Assembly: GCA_003282055.1 (NCBI GenBank)
Contig: QCAD01000020.1
Span: forward strand, 1 to 13,296
Direction: 5' to 3'
DNA: 13,296 nt
From: Pelagibacteraceae bacterium AG-339-N18
GTDB taxonomy: Bacteria > Pseudomonadota > Alphaproteobacteria > Pelagibacterales > Pelagibacteraceae
Part shown: positions 1 through 8,189 of the stretch, piece after piece
Layout of the letters: every line of letters begins with the position of its first letter
Position numbering within the stretch: the stretch's first letter is position 1
Notes under the pieces: model-generated
Seen by the model: the letters and a program-made list of their open reading frames with translations, nothing else
The model's database searches: none
What the model was told of the DNA's origin: nothing
Translations under genes and position numbers: made by a program

Positions 1-657
1 TAGTGCTGCATCTTTCGCAGTCTTTTTTACATTTGGAATATTAAATGTTTCCTCTACAGGAAAGTTTTTCCTTCTTGCTGTTATGTAAGCAGCTAACATC
101 AAAAAAAATCCACCAATTACTCCTGGAATAATTCCTGCTACAAATAATTGAACAACTGAACTTTGTGACATAACTGCGTAAACAATCATTGGTATTGATG
201 GTGGTATGATAATTGCTAGAGATGCTGAGGATGAAGTGACAGCAGCAGCAAATGCTCCTGGATATCCTTTTTTCTTCATTGCTGGAATTAAAATTGAACC
301 CAACGCAGCAACATCTGCTACAGCCGATCCAGAAATTTCAGCAAAAAACATGGAGGTTGCAATATTAATCATACTCAAGCCCCCTTTAATAAAACCAACA
401 AGAGCAGAGGCAAACGCTATTAGTCTTCTAGAAATACCTGCGCTATTCATAATAGATCCAGCTAGAATGAATAATGGAATTGCAATTAATGGAAACTTCA
501 TTGAACCATCAAACATTACAATTGCAGTATCAATTAGAAAACTTGTGCCTGTCTTCATCACCATTGCAATAATAGTTGTTACCGCAAGCCCAATCGCAAT
601 AGGCACATTTATGGACAGCAGAAGTAATAAGACCATAAACATCGTAAGAATTATCAT
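1..657 (-). CDS. dctM: TRAP transporter large permease (DctM), 3' part missing
   Basis: This is the large, channel-forming inner-membrane subunit of a tripartite ATP-independent periplasmic (TRAP) transporter, which drives uptake of organic acids or related solutes with an ion gradient. The window holds the first 219 residues; the frame runs open off the left edge. Seen: a hydrophobic N-terminus with NVPIAIGLA (about 17-25), FPLIAIPLFILAG (55-67), GSAVADVAALGSILIPA (110-126) and IIIPPSIPMIVYA (149-161), which are the conserved DctM blocks. The start ATG shares one base with the dctQ stop codon (TAATG), implying translational coupling. No Shine-Dalgarno is visible. The substrate cannot be read from this sequence. 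The family call is secure. Confidence 0.93.
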   Translation of the reverse strand, partial: MIILTMFMVLLLLLSINVPIAIGLAVTTIIAMVMKTGTSFLIDTAIVMFDGSMKFPLIAIPLFILAGSIMNSAGISRRLIAFASALVGFIKGGLSMINIATSMFFAEISGSAVADVAALGSILIPAMKKKGYPGAFAAAVTSSSASLAIIIPPSIPMIVYAVMSQSSVVQLFVAGIIPGVIGGFFLMLAAYITARRKNFPVEETFNIPNVKKTAKDAAL

Positions 658-1166
658 TAAATATCCCCTGTTTGCTCTTCGTCTGTATTTTGAAGAACTA
701 AATTCTTATAATCTTCTGGGATTCTTAAAGTTTCAGATAGAATAAAAAGACATGAAGCAATTGGAATAACAGACTGAACAAATGGTTGGGGAACCCATTC
801 CAATGTTACTAATGTTTCGCCTGTTATCAAAGTTAAAACTAAATATCCGTAATATGCTAATAAAATTAAAAAACCATAAACAACAATTTTTGATATTACA
901 AAAAAAAATTTTCTTAATGATAGTGGAAAGGCTTTAAAAATACTTGGAACACTTATATGAGAACCTTTAAGTGCAGCATAAGCTGAACCATAGTAAGTTA
1001 TCCATGCAAGTTGAACTGCGGCAACCTCATCGTACCAAACTAGAGCACTACCTGCAAAACGGAAAGTAACCCCAAGTAAAACTGTTACTGCCAATGCAAC
1101 CATCATTATAAACAGTATAAGTTTTAGAATTTTTTCGTAAGAATTTATAAAATTTTGTAATTTCAT
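657..1166 (-). CDS. dctQ: TRAP transporter small permease (DctQ)
   Basis: Small four-helix membrane subunit of the TRAP transporter, which pairs with DctM and the periplasmic binding protein. The protein has 169 residues, normal for the family. Seen: hydrophobic segments at about 15-36, 48-66, 87-112 and 129-147, and the family signature around W44, E47, W55, G60, G68 and H70 (WYDEVAAVQLAW, then YYGSAYAALKGSHI). It follows dctP after a 49-nt gap holding a GC-rich hairpin, and its stop codon overlaps the dctM start by 1 nt. No Shine-Dalgarno precedes its ATG, so translation may depend on readthrough or mRNA processing after dctP. DctQ sequences are poorly conserved, but context and signature agree. 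Confidence 0.92.
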   Translation of the reverse strand: MKLQNFINSYEKILKLILFIMMVALAVTVLLGVTFRFAGSALVWYDEVAAVQLAWITYYGSAYAALKGSHISVPSIFKAFPLSLRKFFFVISKIVVYGFLILLAYYGYLVLTLITGETLVTLEWVPQPFVQSVIPIASCLFILSETLRIPEDYKNLVLQNTDEEQTGDI

Positions 1167-1176
1167 ACTATATTCA

Positions 1177-1195
1177 GGCCCTCTGGATGAGGGCC
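1177..1195 (-). promoter_or_regulatory. GC-rich hairpin between dctP and dctQ
   Basis: A perfect 7-bp inverted repeat (GGCCCTC, loop TGGAT, GAGGGCC on the plus strand; six of seven pairs are G-C) sits in the 49-nt dctP-dctQ gap, in otherwise very AT-rich DNA. In the mRNA it lies about 20 nt after the dctP stop and about 10 nt before the dctQ ATG. It is not followed by a U-run in the gene direction, so it does not look like a complete intrinsic terminator. A 3'-end-stabilising or attenuating element that keeps dctP mRNA above dctQ and dctM is the likely role (inference). Confidence 0.6.
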
Positions 1196-1215
1196 CGATA
1201 AAAGTTTTTTTTATA

Positions 1216-2190
1216 TTAGTTTGCTAAAGCTGATACTTTTTTAACTAAAGCACCACCTGTAGGAACTTCTGATCCAAATTGATCGTAAATCCCTTTACTA
1301 GCAGAAATAAAAGCACCTTTGTCCGCTTCATTTACTTGGACTCCAGCATCTTTAATTACTTTTAATAAAGATTTTTCAAGTTTAGCAGCTTCTTTGTATA
1401 CAAATTTCTGTGTATCTTGAGCAGCTTTTTCTAAAATATCTTGAACATCTGCAGGAAGTTTATTCCAATGATCCTTATGAACAGTTACATAAGCAGGAGT
1501 GTAAACGTGACCTGTAATTGATAAGTATTTTTGAACTTCTTGAAATTTAGCACTAGCTATTTGCGCATATGGGTTCTCTTGTCCATCCATAGTACCTGTT
1601 TTTAAAGCAGTAAATACTTCTGAAAAAGACATAGGAGTTGGGTTTGCACCATATGATTGGAACATTTTAACTCTCCATTTTGATTTAGGAGTTCTTAACT
1701 TGATTCCTTTTAAATCACCTGGGGTGTTAATTGGTCTAGTATTATTTGTTATATGTCTAAAACCATTTTCCCATACAGCGATAACTTTGTATCCTGTTTT
1801 ATCTTCAAGATTTTTGAACATTCCTGGTAAAACATTTTTTTCAACTTTAGCCATGTGCTTTCTGTCTTTAATAATAAAAGGCATATCAAAAACACCAAAT
1901 TCATCATGGATTGAAGCCATTACTGATGAAGGTAACCACATATTAACTGTACCTAATTTTAGTTTTTGCATTCCTTGTTTGTCTTTTCCAAGTTGCGATG
2001 AACCAAAAACAGTTACTTTACCTTTGTTTCCTAATCTTTTATTTGCAAGCTTAGCAAATTCGTCAACAGAGGCAGAGAATAAAGACCCTGGTTTACCCAC
2101 GTGTCCAAATTTTACTTCTACTGAATTTGCAGCAAAACTTAAAAATAAAGATGAGAACAATATAACGATTATTTTAATTAATTTATTCAT
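1216..2190 (-). CDS. dctP: TRAP transporter periplasmic solute-binding protein (DctP)
   Basis: Periplasmic solute receptor of the TRAP system; it captures substrate and delivers it to DctQM. The protein has 324 residues. Seen: a Sec signal peptide (about 1-22, ending near SFAANS; no lipobox Cys, so a free periplasmic protein), then FGHVGKPGSLF, the conserved GIKLRTP with R166 (the carboxylate-binding Arg of the family), FTALKTGTMDGQENP (193-207) with the conserved Asn206, and a late hinge region (LPADVQDILEKAA). Carboxylate-type substrates such as dicarboxylates or keto/hydroxy acids are likely, but the ligand is not determined. It is the first gene of the dctPQM operon and has a GAGGG Shine-Dalgarno (complement at 2198-2202), the only clear one in the window, consistent with high expression. 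Confidence 0.94.
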   Translation of the reverse strand: MNKLIKIIVILFSSLFLSFAANSVEVKFGHVGKPGSLFSASVDEFAKLANKRLGNKGKVTVFGSSQLGKDKQGMQKLKLGTVNMWLPSSVMASIHDEFGVFDMPFIIKDRKHMAKVEKNVLPGMFKNLEDKTGYKVIAVWENGFRHITNNTRPINTPGDLKGIKLRTPKSKWRVKMFQSYGANPTPMSFSEVFTALKTGTMDGQENPYAQIASAKFQEVQKYLSITGHVYTPAYVTVHKDHWNKLPADVQDILEKAAQDTQKFVYKEAAKLEKSLLKVIKDAGVQVNEADKGAFISASKGIYDQFGSEVPTGGALVKKVSALAN

Positions 2191-2197
2191 ATTATTT

Positions 2198-2202
2198 CCC
2201 TC
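2198..2202 (-). promoter_or_regulatory. Shine-Dalgarno site of dctP
   Basis: The minus strand reads GAGGG, then 7 nt, then the dctP ATG. This is a good anti-16S match at usable spacing and it supports the chosen start. No other gene in the window has a comparable site. Confidence 0.75.
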
Positions 2203-2222
2203 TTGTTATTATTTATTTAAAA

Positions 2223-2270
2223 TAGGTTACCTAAAATATGAATATAGTTCTAGTGAATAAATTAGCTTAG
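2223..2270 (-). promoter_or_regulatory. Possible dctP promoter with operator-like inverted repeat
   Basis: The 122-bp lon-dctP gap (2191-2312) is the longest non-coding stretch in the window. On the minus strand a -10-like TATATT (2241-2246) has only a weak -35 (TAAGCT-like, about 2264-2269). Just downstream of it is an 11-bp inverted repeat, TAGGT-T-ACCTA (2223-2233), placed where a repressor could block the start of transcription. No strong lon terminator hairpin is visible in the gap. These are pattern matches in AT-rich DNA and are weak on their own. Confidence 0.28.
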
Positions 2271-2312
2271 ATAAAAAAAGATAATTAAAGAAAAATTGGA
2301 GGAAATCTATGC

Positions 2313-4691
2313 TTATTGAATACTAGCTTGAGATTTGTCATCTTTTTTAGACAAATCAACCTCAACCCACTCTGTCTTTTTTAACTCTTTAGTTAAAGCG
2401 ATTTTTAGAACTTCATCAGCAAACTCGATCGGAGTAATTTTAATAGCGTCTACGATTTTTTTTGGTATATCAACAAGATCCTTTTCATTCTCCTTTGGTA
2501 TTAACACTTCTTTAATTCCAGCTCTGTGTGCAGCCAATAATTTTTCTTTCAGGCCACCAATTTGTAATACCTGACCAGTTAAAGTAACCTCTCCAGTCAT
2601 AGCAACATCTTTTCTAACAGGAATGTTGGTGATTGATGAAACTATTGAGGTCACCATACCTATTCCAGCTGATGGACCATCTTTTGGTGTTGCCCCCTCA
2701 GGTACATGGATGTGAAAATCTTTTTTTTCAAATAGTGGTGGAATTATTCCATATTCTAAACATTTTGATCTTACAAATGATTTTGCTGCTTTAACAGACT
2801 CTTGCATAACATCACCAAGTTTACCTGTTATTTGCATACGGCCTTTGCCTGGCATTGTTACTGTCTCTATTTTTAAAATTTCTCCGCCATATTCTGTCCA
2901 AGCTAATCCTGTGACCACACCTGCTCTACTTTCAGTTTCTAATTCGCTAGATTTAAATTTAGGTACACCTAAAAATTCTGATAAGTTTTTCGTATCAATA
3001 TCTACCTCTTTTTTTTCTCCTGACACAACCTTTTTAACTACTTTTCTCGCAATTTTGGAAATCTCTCTTTCAAGATTTCTTACTCCAGATTCTCTTGTAT
3101 AACTTCTTATTACTTCTTTGATAATATCATCGCTTAAGTTCATCTCTTTCTCTTTTACACCGTTATCTTTAATCTGTTTTGGAAGAAGATACTTATTAGC
3201 AATGTTAATTTTCTCATCTTCTGTGTAACCTGCTAACCTTATTACTTCCATCCTGTCTAACAATGGAGGCAAAATATTTAAAGTGTTTGCGGTTGTTACA
3301 AACATTACATCTGATAAATCATAATCAACCTCAAGATAGTGATCGTTAAACGTAGTATTTTGTTCTGGATCTAAAGCTTCTAATAAAGCTGATGAGGGAT
3401 CACCTCTATAGTCATTTCCAACTTTATCAATTTCATCCAACAAAATAAGCGGGTTTTTTGTCCCTGCTTTTTTCATCATTTGAATAATTTTACCTGGTAG
3501 TGAACCAATGTAAGTTCTTCGGTGACCTCTTATTTCCGCTTCATCTCTCATACCACCCACTGACATTCTTACAAACTCTCTGTTTGTTGCTTTAGCAATT
3601 GATTTACCCAAAGAAGTTTTTCCTACGCCTGGAGGACCGACTAAACAAAGAATTGGGCCTTTAATTTTTTCCATTCTTTTTTGCACTGCTAAAAATTCAA
3701 TAATTCTCTCTTTGACTTTTTCCAAACCGAAATGATCTTTATCAAGAACCTCTAAAGCTTTTTTTAAGTCTATTGCTACATCACTTTTTTTATGCCATGG
3801 AAGGTCTATCATCCAGTCTAAGTAATTTCTAACGACAGTTGCTTCCGCTGACATAGGACTCATATTTTTTAATTTTTTTAATTCCTGAAGACACTTCTTC
3901 TCAACATCTTTTGGCATTTTGGATTTAAGAATTGATTTGTTTAAGCTTGTATTTTCATCTTTACCATCTTCAATCTCACCTAATTCTTTTTGTATAGCTT
4001 TTAACTGTTCATTTAAATAATACTCTCTTTGAGTTTTTTCCATTTGAGTTTTAACTCTTCCTCTGATTCTTTTTTCAACGCCAATAATACTTGTCTCATT
4101 TTCCATTATTTTAATAATCGCATTTAATCTTTTTTTGACATCAATAGTTTCAAAAATTTGTTGCTTTTCAGAGATCGTTGCGGATATGTGCGAAGCAATA
4201 TTATCTGCTATTTGTGAAGGATCTTTTAATTGTTTAATTGTGCTGAGTGTTTCACCAGAAACTTTTTTGTTAATAGTTGATAATTTTTCCATACGTCTCA
4301 CTGCAGTTACAGCAAGAGGATAAAGATCTTCATTATCATCTATAATGTCATTGTAAGGCGTATAATCACAATTTATAAATTTTTCATTATCTTTAAAGTC
4401 AACTATTTTTACTCTTCTAACTCCTTCTACTAACACCTTTACTGTTCCGTCTGGTAATTTCAAAAGTTGTAGAATGCTGCCCTCGCAGCCATACATAAAT
4501 ATGTCAGTTTTCTTTGGGTCGTCAATCTCAGAATTTTTTTGAGTAACTAAAATAATTTTTTTTTCTTTTTTCATTACTTCATTCAATGCTGTAATTGATT
4601 TATCTCTTCCTACGAATAGAGGAATTACCATACTTGGAAACACAACTATATCTCTTAATGGCAACAATGGTAATGAGCTTTTTACGTCCAT
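2313..4691 (-). CDS. lon: ATP-dependent Lon protease
   Basis: Cytoplasmic homohexameric AAA+ serine protease that degrades misfolded and short-lived regulatory proteins. The protein has 792 residues, close to the E. coli size. Seen: the LonN substrate-binding domain starting LPLLPLRDIVVFPSMVIPLFVGR; a coiled linker (about 190-300); Walker A GPPGVGKT (352-359); Walker B LILLDEID (415-422); sensor TTANT (466-470); Arg-finger region LLDRMEVI (R480); and the protease domain with the Ser-Lys dyad S674 (DGPSAG) and K717 (GGLKEKLLAAH), 43 residues apart as in E. coli. It is intact. It lies 60 nt after clpX and last in the proteostasis block. No Shine-Dalgarno is present; the start codon lies inside an inverted repeat and beside a heat-shock-like promoter match. 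The identification is certain. Confidence 0.98.
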   Translation of the reverse strand: MDVKSSLPLLPLRDIVVFPSMVIPLFVGRDKSITALNEVMKKEKKIILVTQKNSEIDDPKKTDIFMYGCEGSILQLLKLPDGTVKVLVEGVRRVKIVDFKDNEKFINCDYTPYNDIIDDNEDLYPLAVTAVRRMEKLSTINKKVSGETLSTIKQLKDPSQIADNIASHISATISEKQQIFETIDVKKRLNAIIKIMENETSIIGVEKRIRGRVKTQMEKTQREYYLNEQLKAIQKELGEIEDGKDENTSLNKSILKSKMPKDVEKKCLQELKKLKNMSPMSAEATVVRNYLDWMIDLPWHKKSDVAIDLKKALEVLDKDHFGLEKVKERIIEFLAVQKRMEKIKGPILCLVGPPGVGKTSLGKSIAKATNREFVRMSVGGMRDEAEIRGHRRTYIGSLPGKIIQMMKKAGTKNPLILLDEIDKVGNDYRGDPSSALLEALDPEQNTTFNDHYLEVDYDLSDVMFVTTANTLNILPPLLDRMEVIRLAGYTEDEKINIANKYLLPKQIKDNGVKEKEMNLSDDIIKEVIRSYTRESGVRNLEREISKIARKVVKKVVSGEKKEVDIDTKNLSEFLGVPKFKSSELETESRAGVVTGLAWTEYGGEILKIETVTMPGKGRMQITGKLGDVMQESVKAAKSFVRSKCLEYGIIPPLFEKKDFHIHVPEGATPKDGPSAGIGMVTSIVSSITNIPVRKDVAMTGEVTLTGQVLQIGGLKEKLLAAHRAGIKEVLIPKENEKDLVDIPKKIVDAIKITPIEFADEVLKIALTKELKKTEWVEVDLSKKDDKSQASIQ

Positions 4692-4705
4692 ATGAAGAAT
4701 ATGGA
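4687..4705 (-). promoter_or_regulatory. Inverted repeat spanning the lon start codon
   Basis: A perfect 7-bp inverted repeat, TCCATAT-GAAGA-ATATGGA on the plus strand, covers the lon ATG (4689-4691). In a transcript starting upstream (for example from clpX) it could fold and hide the start codon. The stem is mostly A-U, so it would be weak and temperature-sensitive. The repeat is seen directly; the role is inference. Confidence 0.4.
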
Positions 4706-4725
4706 TATTAAATCTGTTTTTGCAA
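4699..4725 (-). promoter_or_regulatory. Candidate heat-shock (RpoH-type) promoter of lon
   Basis: Reading the minus strand, TTGCAA (4720-4725), a 14-nt spacer, then TCCATAT (4699-4705) resembles the sigma-32 consensus CTTGAAA / CCCATnT (5 of 6 and 5 of 6 informative positions). The predicted start of transcription falls at or next to the lon ATG, giving a leaderless or near-leaderless lon mRNA. lon is a classical RpoH target in proteobacteria. The match was made by eye. Confidence 0.35.
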
Positions 4726-4751
4726 TACCTTTTTATAAGTTATTATGGTTA

Positions 4752-6020
4752 TTAAGCCGCTGTTGTTTTAGAGGATTTTGACTTTGTGTCTTTTTTTGAA
4801 TGGACTATGATAGGTTGTGATTGGCCTTTTGCAGCAGACGCGTCAACAATTACTTCCTCAATATTTTCTTGACTAGGCAAGTCATACATCGTTTTTAAAA
4901 GTATATTTTCTAATATCGACCTTAATCCTCTTGCTCCGGTTTTTTTGTTGATTGCCTTAATTGCAATCTCTTTAAGCGCATTATCTTTAAATGTCAATTT
5001 TGCACCATCTAATTTAAATAATTCTTGATATTGTTTTGTTAAAGAATTTTTTGGCTCCTCAAGAATTTTAATCAAAGATTTTTCATCTAGATCCTCTAAA
5101 GTAGCGATCATTGGTAATCTTCCGACAAACTCTGGTATTAATCCATACTTTAATAAATCTTCTGGTTCTAAGTTTTTCATCCACTCACCAGTTTTTTTGT
5201 CTTGAATATTTTTAACATCTGCTCCAAAACCAATTGAAGTACCTTTATCTCTTTGAGAAATAATCTTATCTAATCCAGCAAATGCACCACCACAAATAAA
5301 TAAAATGTTTGTAGTGTCTACTTGTAAGAATTCTTGTTGTGGATGTTTTCGACCGCCCTGTGGAGGAACACTAGCAATAGTACCTTCCATTATTTTTAAC
5401 AAAGCCTGTTGAACACCCTCACCAGATACATCTCTGGTAATTGATGGATTTTCAGATTTTCTACTAATTTTATCAACCTCATCTATGTATACGATTCCTC
5501 TTTGAGCTTTATCTACATTATAATCTGCAGATTGAAGTAACTTTAAAATAATATTTTCTACATCTTCACCAACATATCCTGCCTCAGTTAAAGTTGTTGC
5601 ATCTGCCATTGTGAATGGAACATCTAAAATTCTCGCAAGAGTTTGTGCTAACAAAGTTTTTCCACAACCTGTTGGACCAACTAAGAGGATATTTGATTTT
5701 GCAAGTTCAACATTTTTACTTGTTTTGTTCTCATAATTTAATCTTTTGTAATGATTGTGCACCGCTACAGATAAAACTTTTTTTGCATGAGACTGACCAA
5801 TTACATAATCATCTAAAACTGAGCAAATTTCTTTTGGAGAAGGTAATCCATCTTGGTGTTTTACAAATGTTTCCTTACTTTCTTCTTTTATAATATCCAT
5901 GCACAATTCAACACACTCATCACATATAAATACAGTTGGACCTGCTATAAGTTTGCGAACTTCGTGTTGGCTTTTGCCACAGAAAGAACAGTAAAGAATA
6001 TTTTTGTTGTTTGTGTTCAT
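4752..6020 (-). CDS. clpX: ATP-dependent Clp protease, ATP-binding subunit ClpX
   Basis: AAA+ unfoldase that recognises tagged substrates and feeds them into ClpP. The protein has 422 residues, the normal size. Seen: N-terminal zinc-binding domain with C11, C14, C33 and C36 (CSFC, CDEC); Walker A GPTGCGKT (115-122); pore-1 loop GYVG (148-151); Walker [10 protein letters not shown] (176-184); pore-2 RKH loop (224-226); the IGF loop that docks on ClpP (I263-F265); sensor-2 GARG (362-365). All functional elements are present. The C-terminal about 15 residues are a Lys/Ser-rich tail. It lies 89 nt after clpP; that gap has a short AT-rich hairpin (6072-6087) and a weak heat-shock-like match. There is no Shine-Dalgarno. 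Confidence 0.98.
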   Translation of the reverse strand: MNTNNKNILYCSFCGKSQHEVRKLIAGPTVFICDECVELCMDIIKEESKETFVKHQDGLPSPKEICSVLDDYVIGQSHAKKVLSVAVHNHYKRLNYENKTSKNVELAKSNILLVGPTGCGKTLLAQTLARILDVPFTMADATTLTEAGYVGEDVENIILKLLQSADYNVDKAQRGIVYIDEVDKISRKSENPSITRDVSGEGVQQALLKIMEGTIASVPPQGGRKHPQQEFLQVDTTNILFICGGAFAGLDKIISQRDKGTSIGFGADVKNIQDKKTGEWMKNLEPEDLLKYGLIPEFVGRLPMIATLEDLDEKSLIKILEEPKNSLTKQYQELFKLDGAKLTFKDNALKEIAIKAINKKTGARGLRSILENILLKTMYDLPSQENIEEVIVDASAAKGQSQPIIVHSKKDTKSKSSKTTAA

Positions 6021-6109
6021 ACAATTTTTAAACGAATCAATTTTATTACTTTAATATAAGTGACTTATAATAATCAAGTTTTTGATTGACTTGGGCTATA
6101 TGTGGTGCT

Positions 6110-6721
6110 CTAAGATCTTTTTTCTACTACAGAGTCAATTAAACCAAAAGATTTTGCTGTTTCTGCCGTCATAAAATTATCTCTTTCTAATGCAGATTTA
6201 ATTTCATCCACAGTTTTACCAGTATGTTTTGAATAAATTTCGTTTAATCTTTTTTTTAAAGATAATACCTCGTTAGCGTGAATTTCTATGTCAGTTGCCT
6301 GCCCTTGAAAACCTGCAGATGGTTGATGAACCATGATTCTTGAATTTGGAAGTGAGTATCTTTTTCCTTTAGTTCCTGCTGATAATAAAAAAGAACCCAT
6401 AGAAGCTGCTTGACCAATACATAAAGTTGAAATATTTGGCTTAACGTATTGCATAGTATCGTAAATGCCTAATCCAGCAGTTACAAGTCCACCTGGACTA
6501 TTAATGTATAAAAAAATTTCTTTTTTAGGATCCTCTGCCTCTAAAAATAATAATTGGGCAGTAACAAGCGAAGCTACATTGTCATTTATTTGACCAGTTA
6601 AAAAGATTATTCTTTCCTTTAATAACCTTGAATAAATATCATAAGCCCTTTCACCTTTATTTGATTGCTCAACAACCATTGGGATTAAGTTACTCATATG
6701 ATCTAACATTTTATTATTCAT
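6110..6721 (-). CDS. clpP: ATP-dependent Clp protease proteolytic subunit ClpP
   Basis: Serine protease that forms the tetradecameric barrel degrading polypeptides supplied by ClpX. The protein has 203 residues, normal for proteobacteria. Seen: the conserved N-terminus [30 protein letters not shown]; the oxyanion Gly-rich stretch SPGGLVTAG; catalytic triad S107 (GQAASMGS), H132 (MVHQPSAG) and D181 (ERDNFM). The start is somewhat uncertain: ATG codons at residues 5 and 9 are in frame and the N-terminal propeptide is variable in the family. It lies 33 nt after tig and 89 nt before clpX in the usual proteobacterial order tig-clpP-clpX-lon. No Shine-Dalgarno is visible. Confidence 0.98.
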   Translation of the reverse strand: MNNKMLDHMSNLIPMVVEQSNKGERAYDIYSRLLKERIIFLTGQINDNVASLVTAQLLFLEAEDPKKEIFLYINSPGGLVTAGLGIYDTMQYVKPNISTLCIGQAASMGSFLLSAGTKGKRYSLPNSRIMVHQPSAGFQGQATDIEIHANEVLSLKKRLNEIYSKHTGKTVDEIKSALERDNFMTAETAKSFGLIDSVVEKRS

Positions 6722-6754
6722 AAAGTTGATTCGTATTACTTATACAACTTGAGA

Positions 6755-8179
6755 TTACTTTTTGCTAACTTTTTTTATTTTTTTTGGAATAGACCTAGTT
6801 TTTGGAGTGGATTTTTTTACTTCTTCTTTTTTAGTGTCTACTTTTTTCTTTGAATATTTTTTTACTTCATTTTCGAGATTTAGATCTTGATTTTGTGATT
6901 GTTTCAATATTTTTTCAGCTTCATCTTTTGAAACTTCTTTTTTATTAGGTTTTGCTTTTTGTTTAACAAGAGTTAAAATTTTTTCTTCATATACTGTGCC
7001 TCTTAGACTCGCAAGCGCTGATTGATTTTTTTGATAAAAATCCATTACCATTTTTTCTTGACCTGGCATCATTCTTATTTGTTTTTGAACTTCAGCCTGT
7101 AATTCTTGTTCTGTTACTTTAATTTGATTTTTTTCACCAAATTCATTTAATATTAATCCAACTTTAATTCTTTTTTTTGCTATCTGTTCAAAGTTGTCTT
7201 TGCTGTTTTTTTTATCTTTGTCTGTCATACCTTGGGATAGAGCTTTTACTTCTTCATCAACTAAATTTTGCGGAATTTCATCAACTTTGAATTTTTCTAA
7301 TTCTTTAAGAATTTGATTTTTTGATAATCTGTCTAATGAATTCTTATATTCATCATCAATTTGCTTTGATATTAGAGCTTTTAAATCTTTTAAGTCTTTT
7401 GCCCCCAAATTTTTTGCGAATTGATCATCGATTTTAACTTCCTCTGGATTTTTTACTGACAATATTTTACAGCTAAATTTTGCTTTTTTATTTATTAATT
7501 CTTTTTCAGGAAAATTTTCAGGAAGAGTAGCCTCAACAATTTTTTGATCGTTTTTTTTAACGCCTACTAATTGTTTATCAAAACCTTTTAAAAATAAATC
7601 TTTGCCCAAAGTTAATTGTGTATTTTTTCCTTCCCCTCCTTTAAATGATTTTTCATCAACTGTAGCTGTATAATCGAAAGATACTAAGTCACCCTCTTTT
7701 GCCTTTGTTTCTGGTGGAGCATCCTTAAAGCTTGGTGTGTTTTTAGCTATCTCTTTAATTCTTTTTTCAGTTTCACTCTCATCGATTTTAACTGTGTATT
7801 CATCAAATTTAAGATTTTCTATAGATTTTAATTCAACTTTGGGAAACTCTGTTACAGAGATAATATATTCTAGATCTTTATCTTCACCATAGGTTTTAAG
7901 ATCTAACTTTGGTTGTCCTGCTGGTTTAATTTTATTTTCCTCTAAAGCTTTGGTGGTAGTGTCTTTTAAAACTTTATCTAAAACCTCACTAAATACTGCT
8001 TTACCAAATTGTCTTTTTAGAACTTCTATTGGAACTTTTCCTGGTCTAAAACCTTTTAAATTCACAGTGCCTTTTATTTCTTCATATTTTTCATCCATAT
8101 AAGAGTTCATTGTATTTTTATCGATGAAAACTTTAATGTCCTTATTTAGACCCTTTTTATTTTCTACAGTAACTTTCAT
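6755..8179 (-). CDS. tig: Trigger factor, ribosome-associated chaperone
   Basis: Ribosome-bound chaperone and peptidyl-prolyl isomerase acting on nascent chains at the exit tunnel. The protein has 474 residues, about 40 longer than E. coli Tig. Seen: ribosome-docking signature GFRPGKVP (43-50); FKBP-like PPIase domain, about 160-245 (KEGDLVSFDYTATV to FSCKILSVKNPEE); helical C-terminal chaperone arms, about 250-410. The extra length is a Lys/Glu-rich tail, about 411-474, ending in a strongly basic stretch (KKIKKVSKK). The ATG is only 10 nt after the encoded CCA of tRNA-Leu, with no Shine-Dalgarno, so the two are almost surely cotranscribed and tRNA 3' processing would leave a very short 5' leader. 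Confidence 0.97.
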   Translation of the reverse strand: MKVTVENKKGLNKDIKVFIDKNTMNSYMDEKYEEIKGTVNLKGFRPGKVPIEVLKRQFGKAVFSEVLDKVLKDTTTKALEENKIKPAGQPKLDLKTYGEDKDLEYIISVTEFPKVELKSIENLKFDEYTVKIDESETEKRIKEIAKNTPSFKDAPPETKAKEGDLVSFDYTATVDEKSFKGGEGKNTQLTLGKDLFLKGFDKQLVGVKKNDQKIVEATLPENFPEKELINKKAKFSCKILSVKNPEEVKIDDQFAKNLGAKDLKDLKALISKQIDDEYKNSLDRLSKNQILKELEKFKVDEIPQNLVDEEVKALSQGMTDKDKKNSKDNFEQIAKKRIKVGLILNEFGEKNQIKVTEQELQAEVQKQIRMMPGQEKMVMDFYQKNQSALASLRGTVYEEKILTLVKQKAKPNKKEVSKDEAEKILKQSQNQDLNLENEVKKYSKKKVDTKKEEVKKSTPKTRSIPKKIKKVSKK

Positions 8180-8189
8180 AATATGTTGT

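Noticed and set aside
206..745. Plus-strand open frame of 179 codons
   Set aside because: It is the antisense shadow of dctM and the end of dctQ, whose minus-strand translations carry clear TRAP motifs.
1177..1210. GC-rich hairpin plus nearby T-run read as a plus-strand intrinsic terminator
   Set aside because: The T-run starts about 9 nt after the stem, and no plus-strand gene is upstream.
1700..2260. Plus-strand open frame of 186 codons
   Set aside because: Lies antisense to dctP, which has signal peptide, family motifs and a Shine-Dalgarno; the plus frame resembles no protein.
2298..2326. Strong plus-strand Shine-Dalgarno (GGAGG) followed by ATG and a 5-codon frame
   Set aside because: Encodes only MLIEY and lies at the antisense end of lon with no downstream plus-strand gene; most likely chance.
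6072..6087. AATCAA-gttt-TTGATT hairpin after clpP as a terminator
   Set aside because: Only 6 AT-rich pairs and no following U-run on the minus strand; too weak to call, though it could affect clpX expression.
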